DNA of 64,000 nucleotides from Macrolepiota albuminosa (lineage: Eukaryota > Basidiomycota > Agaricomycetes > Agaricales > Agaricaceae), in assembly GCA_027475525.1 (NCBI GenBank), contig JAMWFC010000054.1, forward strand, positions 1,170,468 to 1,234,467. The letters run 5' to 3'. The position numbers were made by a program, and so were the translations under genes. Positions 36,925 through 47,210 of this stretch are shown one piece after another (within the stretch, counting starts at the first letter, position 1; every line of letters begins with the position of its first letter). The notes under the pieces are model-generated. The model did no database searches and had not been told where the DNA came from. It saw only the letters and a list, made by a program, of their open reading frames with translations.

Positions 36925-39227
36925 ATGTTGTATCCTTACCAGCGTACGACCAGTGAGCAGCAGCCTCAGAACCCACAGGGTTCTGGAGGAGGGGGGGATT
37001 GCCCCCAGCAAAACATTCAGCAGCCTGTAACGATGCTGACTGTGGTGTTGTATCCAGTGGTGTCCTAGTTTGGGCAGAACACAGCTCAATTTGGACAACC
37101 TCCGCAGTTTTAACCGCCGTTTTTCCAGATGCCATACTTCCCAGGACCAGCTGGTCCTGGACAGCAGATGGAAGAACAGGTTATGTGGGGTATGCCAATG
37201 CCGATGCAGCAGACGCAGACCCAGAGTGCAAGTACACTTCTTTCGGATGAGAAAGCACTAACTGCGCCACAGGTAGCACCCATGGATGTGGATGATGACA
37301 CGGGGCGTCAACAGCAAGGAAAGAGCGAGGTGGTGCAACCTCAACAACAACAAGAGAGGACGCCGCCCCCACGAGAGACATATAGAAGAGACCAGAGGCG
37401 ATCACCTCTGAGGAGTACCGGGGCATGAGGAGGCGGGCCTCAGGAAATAGTAGGGCGTAGACGGGATGAGCTGTCAGCAAGGATGCAAAATCGAGGTCAA
37501 CCCTGACCTCAAACACTGCCTTGACAAGCATCGCCGTCACCTCGTTGTGCACCATCTCCGTGGTGCTTATCGTATGTGGAGAAAGGGAAAGGAAAGGAGA
37601 TCAGAACACCATCAGAGGTTCTGGACCCTCAGGCAGAGGCAGTCTGGAGACGCCTCATATCTGCCGGCCAGCAAGTGCCGCCAGAGTCCACATTTCTGGC
37701 AGATCAGGTGGCTCAGGTGGTGATTACGGATCTGCTTGATGAGATTGTTATGCTGCAGCAGCGTAACAACAATACCATCAAAACATTCATGAACGCCATG
37801 AAGAAGCGTCCATTGTCATTGGAGGAGCAACCTGAGGCAAAGCGCCTCAGAGTGCGTGATGCAGTACCGGAGGTTGGGGTGTGGGAATCTGGAGAACTCA
37901 CTCCAATTCTGTCCGAGTTACATGACGAGCTCGTGGAGGATGACACTAGTTTACAAGGATTGTCCTCGTCAACACATGCACCCTCCCAGCAGTCAGGGAC
38001 AAAGCAGCAGGATGAGATGGTCCTGTCAGAAGTGGAGTTTGGAGCAGATGTCCCGTGAGGAGCAGACAGAGTAGTAATGCAGTTTGGAGCAGTGGTGCAG
38101 TTTGAGGCACCACTGAGGGTGTATGCATCTGCAGTCCCCATAAAGGACACGAGAACGGACACCGAAGTAGAAGGGCGACTCCTGACATTAGCTGCACTCG
38201 GTCTGAATGAACCGAGCGATGGGAGTGATTACGGGGAGTCATCAGACAAGACCCCCTCAGAAAAGGAGAAACCCCTGCTAAAGGCCAAGTGCGTTTAGAC
38301 AAGAAACACAAGAGAGAGGCTCGGAGGAAGCACAAGGCTGCCTGGCAGGCAAAGGTTGATAAAGACTGGGAGGAGCAGGCCACAGGCCATATCCCTGATG
38401 GCCTTGGTGTGTTTGTCAGCAGGACGTCGGTGGAGCGGTCCAATTGGTTCTATGGCGGGGCACTTGACCGCCACTTTTATTACTCCTGGCTTACAAATAC
38501 GGTATTCATGAGCGATGAAGCCTTGGCCGTGAAGACACATGAGGAGGAGAAAGGAGAGAGGTACTATCATACCTCAAAGGAGCTGGACCGTGTGGTACTG
38601 AGGGGATTCCTGATGAATCCCCAGCAGTTGTGAAAGCTCCATGAGCTTTAGCAGAACAAGTTCAAGTCAGTGTCACTGTGCACTGAAGCCTACTATCTGT
38701 TGCGCAAGTTTCAGCGCATCAGTATTAATTGTTATACTACACTGAGGGATAGGACGATGACTCTGGTGTGTACACCAGAGTACGAACACATTTCGCCCCC
38801 TCTGGACCTTTCCTCCCATCACATGAACATTGTGGTCATGCCGACACCAGACAGGTACCTGCAATGGAAAGACCGAGCCAGAAGACCATTTTTTACGCTT
38901 ACCGGGTTTGATTCCAAAGGTGTACATTTCACCTTCAATCTGGACAAGCTGGCGCAGAATGTACTCTACTTCTGTCGACCAGGAATGATGAATTCAGTGT
39001 ATGGCATTGCAGTGGATTGAGTGTATCGCATTCACTGGCATACTCTTCTGGGCCACGCCCTTATGCATGGACTGTCTCCCTTGGGAAGAGTGCAGGGATG
39101 CTTTGCAAGGCTATTGGCCTTGATTATCGTGTGTCCTGGACTATATTGTGAGGCGGTCGCTGATTATGACGCTGCCAATCCTAGCGCCCCCTTCGTACCA
39201 ATGAGCTGGACTGATGTCCAGTTCTGA
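36925..39227 (+). pseudogene. Element B ORF3, 5' part (interrupted by element C)
   Basis: ATG 36925 opens MLYPYQRTTSEQQPQNPQ. A Gln/Pro-rich N-terminal region (MPYFPGPAGPGQQMEEQ) has in-frame stops TAG 37066 and others. Then PQAEAVWRRLISAGQQVP, an acidic SDGSDYGES stretch, a basic DKKHKREARRKHKAAW stretch, and a conserved C-terminal region: IPDGLGVFVSR, LRDRTMTLV, FNLDKLAQNVLYF, YGIAVD. These align in order with ORF3 of element C. No membrane span, zinc motif or known domain is visible. A frame change lies near 38280. Element C inserted at the TCTGA at 39223; the remainder is at 50693-51247. Confidence 0.75.
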
Positions 39228-39400
39228 TGTAACGGAATTACCCGTGTTAATAGCGTCAACGACGCTATAAGCATTTACTATAGTATTACATAAGACAACA
39301 TCTTGTTTTCACACTAAGTACTAGTCAAATCCAATATTGCGGTCTGATTTAGCACTGTGTGATACACACAGATAGTTCTAACCCGTAATCCAAGGTTACA
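39228..39400 (+). repeat. 5' LTR of element C
   Basis: 173 bp with terminal TGTAAC...GTTACA and an internal GTGTGATACACAC palindrome; followed by a T-run and the leader to ATG 39509. Confidence 0.93.
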
Positions 39401-39508
39401 TTTTTTTAAATCTTCTGCTATCAGCTTCAGACTCTAGGCTTGTTACTGACTAGGCAACTCTCATCAAAACCTCTCGATTTGCTGTTGGCATCACGTCAAA
39501 AACATGTT

Positions 39509-42500
39509 TCCATGACTGGTTCTCTTGATCTGGACCCCCTTTTCCCAGCTGTAGACACAGGTGAACAACCTGTGTCTCAAGTGGGGAAGACACAATCCGC
39601 GTTGGCATATCAACCCCCACCAAAGCAGGACGAGAAGATACCTCGTGATGTCAGCGCGAGCTTTGGAATGCCTGGTGGGCTATCCGTATCACAGATGATG
39701 TCCATTGTACGACCTGGTGGTAAACCAGGAGAGAGATCCGCAGTTTCAGGAGTGTCGCTGCCAGCGAGCCAAATGCCTTCACTGATGTATCTGGTATTGC
39801 CCGAGAGCTCGCCAGCTCATTCTGAGGGTCAACCGGATATTACCCAGTACTCGGAACTGGTACAAGGCAGCACGTTTGCGCATAGTACTCCATTCCGGAC
39901 TGCACCTACTGAACGGCATTTGGAATATGTGGCCAATGCTGCCACTGAACTGGGACCGTTGTCGATGACGACACAAAGACAGGCGCAAGGACCAGCAATA
40001 GTGGTCAGTAGGGAAGACAACGAGGTCATAAGGTTGGAAAAGGCGTCAACAGCGCCTGGAATTCCAGAGTTGCAGAGAAGAGCTGGCAAACAGCCGCAGG
40101 TGAGGCATGACGGCCTCAGGAGAGTTATGGACTTAGAGTCCAAGCTGGAATCCTCAGATGATGAGAAAAGCAAAAGGTCACATTCAACCTTGTCTATCCA
40201 GCTACAGCTGGTGTTGGACCGATATCCAGCGGTCGTGAAGGAATCGACGTGAAAGCGTCTGCAGCTTTATGTAGTAAAGCACTTACAGTTGCTGGCTGCT
40301 AGGAGCCACGATGTACCCCGTGCAGATTTGAATGAATATATCGAATTGTTTGTGCGCATCTTCGAACTCGAAGTAGTGGAATACCTTAAGCGCAAAGCGG
40401 TGTGAGGGTCAGCAGTCTCAACGGCTACTCCAGCCAACTCAGTAGAATGTGAGATGAGCGTGCGCCGATGAGCGCCATTAATCGCGGACGCAATGGAACT
40501 GCTCAATGCGCCTCGTCAGGCTAATGAGTCTCAGCAAGACTACGTTCAGCGTCAGAACGCCGCAAACCGTCAATGCATTGTTAGCGGAGTGCCTCAGCAG
40601 GCATTGTCTGAGGTAGAGACTGTGACAATGACTCCGGCAGAGCCAGAGGCACTGCTTGCAGTACAGGAGGTTAAAACACCTCGTAAGCAAGTCACAATCA
40701 AGGAAGAGGTGGACAAAGTCCACATTCTTGAGGAGCGGATGCAACCACAACGTGTAGTACGTCGTGTCCACCTAGTGGACAACTTGAATGAATGCGTCAA
40801 TTACCAGAGGATACACAACCAGGACTTGCGTGATCATGGTGAGTCGTTAATTGACGACCAGGGGGTAGCTTTTGAAGGGCGTGAGGGTGTAACGCCTGTT
40901 GATGATATGCAGCGACAATTCGCAGCTCGGACGGCTGAACTGGACAGAGGTTCAGGGGGTAGTGACAATAGTAGTGGTCACTACAAACAGAGGGAGCCAA
41001 GTCGTTGCAATAACGATGGTGGAGATCGTGATCGCAAGAATAACAATCGAGACGATAATAATCGTCGTGATAATGGCAGGCAGGCTGGTGGAGTACCAGC
41101 AGAGCAACAAGTGAGGCAACCACCCACTCCACGGCCGGAAAGAGCGGCCAATGAGCACCTGTTTTGCAGTCCTCGGGCATTTTCGATGCCCGCACCTCAT
41201 GAATTGCGTGAAACTACGCCGGGAATGAATGAAGCAGTCAGGATCCATATGGATCATATGCACGACCACCTCACTCGTCTGGTGGATGACTCCCTTGGAG
41301 TCAGATTTAAGTTTCCTGCTGGGGTAAGTCCCCGTAAATCCGATGGTAAGCACATACGTGCGTATGCCGGAGGACATAGGTTCTCTCAACTGGAGGACTG
41401 GGCCATGGACATGTGCTACCACCTCGCAGCTTGCTGCTATGGTGGAGACAACATGGACCAGGAAAGGATATTTGTGCTACATGAATTTATAGAGGGAGAG
41501 GCTCGGAATTGGTTCCGTCGCCATGTGCTCCACATCAATCGCGACAAACCGCATTGGACATTTAAAGAAGTCCTGATAGGACTGTACAATCATTTTGTCA
41601 ATGCTGCTACGATGCAGGAAGCCCGTGATGCCTTTAGAAAGGCAGTGTATGACGCTAAGACTGGCGTCCAGACCTTTTATGATGACCTGGTGGGTCATGC
41701 ACAGAATATGGCCGTCTATCCAGACAAATACACTATTCGTGAGACATTCCTGGATGGAATACCCGCAGACATGAGATGAGCGTTGATACGTGACGACAAT
41801 CTGTCTCCGGGGGTCAATACTGTGACCGAGTTCTTGGCATATGCCATCCGTTATGAGCAGTCAACACGGACTGCGAACCATTATGAGCAGCAGAGTTCCC
41901 GCTGAGGAACCATGAACCGTCAGGCAGTGAAGGTGGGAACCTTCCTGGCCAAACGGACGGAGATGGAGAACAATCACAATCCGTGATTTGTTGTTCACAA
42001 GACAATCCCTGGAGGCCAACGGCCTCGATCTAAACCTGCTGGACAATTGCCAGCAAAGGATAGTCGACCCTTTTTGGGTCAGAATCAAGTAGCACCAAGA
42101 GGAGTAGTGGCGCCTGCAGCGTGTAAGGTGGGCAACACCGCTGGGGTTCCAGGAGTGGCCCAGAGAAGGCCTGCCGGGAATCCCTCAGTGTGCTACAATT
42201 GTGGCAGGAGCGGGCATTTTGCTAAGGAGTGTCCCGCCCCTCCTAGGGCACACATCCAAGCGGCCCATACGGCTGCAGCACCGAGCGATGTTGTCAGTAA
42301 CGATGAGGATGATGAGATCATTGACAAAACGGAGGAGGAGCCGCAAGTAGAGGCTGACGGGTCAGAAGTGGATGACGCTGAGAGTGTCCAGATTGATGGC
42401 GATGAATACGTCACAGTGGACGTCTACGACAGCGACTATTATGCTTGTGATGACGAGGAAGAACACCTGTTTGCACTGACTGAGTGCCGTGGAGATCAGC

Positions 42501-43012
42501 GCATTCGAATGAGACGCGTAACCCTGCAGAAGGCAACTAATAAGTTGCAGAGACCACGCTATACTCCCAAGGAGAAGGAGTGCCTGGTCATGTATGTTGA
42601 TGTCAATGGACATCCAGCATGGACGTTGTGGGACTCCGGGAGTACCACCACGGGCATTATGCCCCAGTTTGCTCACGTCAACGCAATTCACGTTCATGAA
42701 CTGGAGGAGCTGCTGATGCTCCAGCTGGGGACTGTAGGAAGTCGCGCCATGGTGCAGTTTGGCACGGAAGTGAGAATAAAGACATCAGGGACGTCAATGA
42801 AAGAATATGTGGATATAGCAAATTTTGATCGCTATGATATGATCATCGGTACACCGTTCATGCGTAAGAACAAGGTGTCGCTGGATTTCGTGAACAACAT
42901 GGTCGTTGTGAATGGTACGCCTGTGAAGGTGGAGAAAGTTGTGTTAAGCAACACAGATGGTCGTTTGAGGTGCTATCGCGCAACTGAAAAGCAGCATGAT
43001 GAATGCAACTGA
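39509..43012 (+). pseudogene. Element C gag-protease
   Basis: A single frame from ATG 39509 (MTGSLDLDPLFPAVDTGE) to TGA 43010. Capsid region: NYQRIHNQDLRDHGESLIDD, FSQLEDWAMDMCYHLAACCY, GVQTFYDDLVGHAQNMAVYP. Zinc knuckle CYNCGRSGHFAKEC at about 42190-42231; retropepsin AWTLWDSGSTTTG near 42620. In-frame stops at 40250, 40403, 40469, 41777, 41903 and 41984 are all TGA; at 41984 element B has the Arg of NPRFV. The product would form particles and cleave itself; the final TGA-CTA-G is shared with B and may be read through to make the pol fusion. Confidence 0.9.
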
Positions 43013-43021
43013 CTAGATGGT
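43007..43021 (+). other. Conserved TGA-CTA-G stop context between protease and RT, element C
   Basis: AAC TGA CTA GAT GGT. TGA at 43010-43012, same frame before and after, same position and same seven following bases as in element B. Confidence 0.7.
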
Positions 43022-46000
43022 CGCAAGAGAGCGACTGTACAGGAGGTGGAGGACAAACATGTCCCACCAAAAAGCCTGCCGGCAGACTCGCCAGCTGTAC
43101 TAATGTCTGAGGAAGAGTTTCAAGGAACTCTGAAGAAGGGGAAGCACCTGGATGAGCCTAAGCAGGCTGTACAGTGCAAGAATGAGCGTAGTAAATGCGT
43201 GGTGGAGTCGCTGGAATGCCAGCTGACTAGCTCTCAAGTGAAGGTTGAGGATCTCGTCAAGGACGAGGTATACAGTATGATGGGAACTGTGGGTAGCACT
43301 AGGTTGCTAATGGATCGACCGGTGCCATGGCCAGGAGTGCAATGGGTGTATGACCCACGTATGCTACGGGAGTGGAACAAATTGGTGGCGTCAATGGTGA
43401 CGCAGACTATGGGAAGGGTGCAGGCGACTCAGACGGGGGAAGTATACCGTCATGCACGAGAGGACAAGATATCTGAAACAGTGGATATCGTACTGGATGG
43501 GCTCTCGTTGAAAGCGAGAAGTGTGCAGTCGTTGTCAAGTATGATGAGAGTGGTGGAGAGACAACCCGTTGTAAGGTTGAACCCAGGAGATCTCACAGAA
43601 GAGCACGTACGTGCCTTACAGGAGCGATTTGAACCAAAAGTTCAGCTGCGTGTAGCACGCGTAGTAAAAGGGAAAGGTAAGGCTGTGAGCCTTACAGAGG
43701 AAGATATTCCTCGACTGCGCCAGCAATGGCAACAAGAGTTTGCGGATATTGTCAATGGAACAAAGGAAGAGCTTCCTCCGTGGCGGGAGGTTAACCATGA
43801 GATTAACCTCATTGACAATACCAAGCAGTACAAGTATCATCTGCCTCGCTGTCCACAAGCACTACAGGATCAACTTCATGAAAAGACAAATAGATACATA
43901 AACGCAAAGTGGTGGGAACCACAACCAGCGGTGCAAGCTGCACCATTACTGTGTATTCCCAAAAAGGATGGGACATTAAGAACTGCATTGGATGCGCGAC
44001 AGCGCAATGATAACACAGCCAAGGATGTGATGCCTCTTCCAGATCAGGAAGTAATACAAGAAGATGTCGCGACAGCGAAGTATAGGTCGAAAATCGACCT
44101 CACAGATGCATATGAACAGGTTTGCATACACAAAGAAGATATACCGAAGACGCTGTTCTCATCCTTGATGGGGACGTTTGTGAGTAACATCATGCAGATT
44201 GGTGATTGTAATGCACCAGCGACATTTCAGAGGTTAATGACCTCAATCTTCCGAGATGTAATCGGGAAGTTTATGCACGTCTATCTAGACGATATATTCA
44301 TCTTTTCTGACTCCATTGAGGAGCATAAGCAGCACCTACGAGTCGTATTCGAACAACTATGGAAGGCCAGCCTCTATCTCAAATGGAAGAAGTGCAAGTT
44401 GTATGCAACTAGTATTGACTGTCTCAGTCATGTCATTGATGAGAAGGGTATTCATCCGGACACGGATAAGCTCGATCGAATTTGAGAGTGGCGTACTCCA
44501 CGCACATATAATGATATTCAACGGTTTGTTGGACTTGTCAACTATATTGGCAACTTCTTGCCAGACATCACGGCCTATACAGGGCCACTAATGGCCATGA
44601 CCCAAAATGGGTCCCCTTTTCACTGGAGACCGCTGCATCAGCGGTGCTTTGAGATGATTAAGCACATATGCGTGAAGACGCCAGTCATCCAGCCAATTGA
44701 TCCACGTATTGACGAGCCCATATGGCTCATATGCGATGCATTGAAGACTGGGGTTGGGGCCATGTTTGGCCAAGGCAAGACGTGGCAAACTTGCCGACCA
44801 ACGGGATTTATGTTCCGTAAATTTGCTGCTGCCCAGCAGAATTATGCTGTACACGAGTTAGAAACACTCGCTATCCTGGAAGCCCTCCTAAAATGGGAGG
44901 ATAAACTGAAATGGGATACAAGATCCATATTATTACGGATCACAAAGCACTAGAGTTTTTCAAGACTCAGGTGCACCTATCTCTGTGACAACGTTGCTGG
45001 ATCGACTACATGTCGCGGTATCAGTTCAACATCACCTATGTAAAAGGTGAATTGAACAAAGTCGTGGATTGCCTGTCACAATATTTTGAGAGTGATACTC
45101 GAGATGACGTCCATGACACGCACAACTATGTCCAGGCGGACAAACGTATTGACCCTGAGGGCAAAGATCTGCCCCTGCATTGGTTCCGCAAAATCAAGGA
45201 ATATAAGGTTGAGCTATGCGCCATGCGAGCACAGGAAACACGTCACAGTAAGCAACTGCACAAACAGCAAGAAACTCGCGATATTGAAGCCCAGGTGCTG
45301 TTGGAACATGAGGCCCCTCAGCCACGTGAAGAGACGAGGCAAGAGGTGCCGACGAGAGGTGCTGATATGACGCTCCAGCAAGCACTGGAGTCACAGGACC
45401 ATATTCCTGCACCAGCCAACTTAGGCAATGCGCAATTCCGCACACGTATCCAGCAGGGATACAAGGATGATAATCTCTTTGTAGAGATTCTGAACAATAT
45501 CCAAGCGCACCTGCACTTCAAGATGGAGCAACAGCTCGTCTACCTTATCAGACCCACGGGGTCCAAAGTCATCTGCATTCCCCGGGAGAGGTTGTTAATT
45601 ACGACTATCCTGGACCAGGGCCATAGAGTGGTGGGCCACTTCGGAACTCAGAAAACGCTGGACTATGTGCGACGCTGGTACTGGTGGCCGCAAATGGCCA
45701 AAGAGACGAGCCAATTTTGCTCGACATGCGAGCTATGTCAACAGTCAAAAGTCTTGACTTTGAAGCCACCGGGAAAGCTTCACTTGCTACCCATACCAGT
45801 CAAACCCTGGGACTCAATCGGGATGGACTTTATAGGTCCGTTCCCCGAGTCAAAGGGTTTTAACTACCTGTGGGTAGTGATCTGCAGAATGACCAGTATG
45901 GTCCATCTCATCCTGGTGAGAACCACCATGACAGCGTCGGACTTGTCGTGGATCTATCTCAAAGAGATAGTGCGCCTCCATGGATTGCCAAGTTTGATCA

Positions 46001-46983
46001 TAAGCGATCGAGATGCTAAATTCACTTTCAAATGGTGGAAGGAACTGCACAAACTGCTAGGAGCAAAGTTGCTCATGTCGACATCATTTCATCCACAAAC
46101 GGATGGTCAAACTGAACGTGCAAATAGAAATATCGCGCAAATATTACGAGCATTTGTACGTCCTGATCAGAAGGACTGGGTGGATAGATGTCTACTCGTG
46201 GAATTTGCGATAAACACGAGCATATCAGAAACCACAGAGTACTCACCCTTTGAACTCAACAATGGCTACATGCCATCCATGATTCGCAAACTTCATACGG
46301 ACGAAGCTATTCATGTGGGAGTAAAGCAGTTTGCGTGCAATGCGCTAGGGAACTTGGCAGATGCCCATGATGCGATTATAGAATCGTGCATATGGCAGAC
46401 CAAACATGCGAATAATTGCAGACATGATGAGCCAGACATCGAGAAAGGGAACCTAGTATACCTTTCTACAAAGAACTTGAACCTGCCGAAAGGCAGAGCG
46501 AGTAAGTTGTGTCCGAAGTGGATTGGACCATATAAGGTCCTTGAAGCGGAGCCGAGCACGTCTAACTACGTGCTGGAACTACCCCATGCGCTGCAAGCGC
46601 GCAGGATAGTTCCCAAGTTTCATGTGTCGCTATTGCAACCATATATGGCTAGTAGTGATGCGCTCTTTCCTAATCGCGCAACTCCAGAGCCGTATGACTT
46701 TGGAACTGGCAATGACCAGGAGTGGTTTGTAGATGACCTCATAGGTCATCAGTGGACAAAAGGATGCCTCAAATTCGAGGTAAGGTGGAGCTTAGGTGAT
46801 ACTACCTGGGAACCGCTAGTGAACTGCAAAGACCTTGCAGCAATGGACAGGTATCTAGAGTTGCAGGGCGTGATGATACTACCTGGGAACCGCTAGTGAA
46901 CTGCAAAGACCTTGCAGCAATGGACAGGTATCTAGAGTTGCAGGGCGTGAAACACCCTCAACAGCTAGCAAAACGTGCATAAC
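43013..46983 (+). pseudogene. Element C pol: RT, RNase H, integrase, chromodomain
   Basis: Continues in frame from the TGA. RT: WREVNHEINLIDNTKQYKYH, LCIPKKDGTLRTALDARQ, VYLDDIFIFSDS (about 44280-44315). RNase H: LICDALKTGVGAMFGQ and YAVHELETLAILEALLKWED. Integrase: HRVVGHFGTQKTLDYV, CELCQQSK, SIGMDFIGPF, IISDRDAKF, HPQTDGQTER, so D, D and E are all present. Chromodomain: EWFVDDLIGHQWTKGC and FEVRWSLGDTTWEP. TGA stops at 44483 and 44986 replace residues that are Arg in B; one frameshift lies near 44910. After removing one 77-bp duplicate the frame ends QQLAKRA at TAA 46981. Confidence 0.92.
46797..46950. repeat. Exact 77-bp tandem duplication 5 (end of element C pol)
   Basis: Copies 46797-46873 and 46874-46950 are identical. 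The first copy makes pol appear to end early; deleting one copy gives the C terminus seen in B. Confidence 0.95.
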
Positions 46984-47139
46984 GCGCATGTGGTGGTGGA
47001 ATGTGGACGAAGTCCACTTTGATAGCTGGTAACTAACCAGGTGGCTACTAATTGTGGCTGTGATTGTAACTGTTTACGTGACTATGATCGCCAATGAGGG
47101 GCCAGGTGGCATGTGTTTGTGGTTATTTACACCACTGGC

Positions 47140-47178
47140 GGAGTTGGAAGATTGTTTTTTTTTTCTTTCTTTCCTCAG
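47140..47178 (+). promoter_or_regulatory. 3' splice-site-like signal before ORF3 of element C
   Basis: An unbroken pyrimidine tract of about 20 bases ending TTTCCTCAG at 47178, 32 bases before ATG 47211. Suggests ORF3 is translated from a spliced RNA; no donor is identified. Confidence 0.5.
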
Positions 47179-47210
47179 TCCCAATACACGTAGTCTACGT
47201 GTCGAGTAAA

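Noticed and set aside
36925..39227. ORF3 as a retroviral-type envelope gene
   Set aside because: No signal peptide, membrane anchor or fusion-peptide-like segment in either element.
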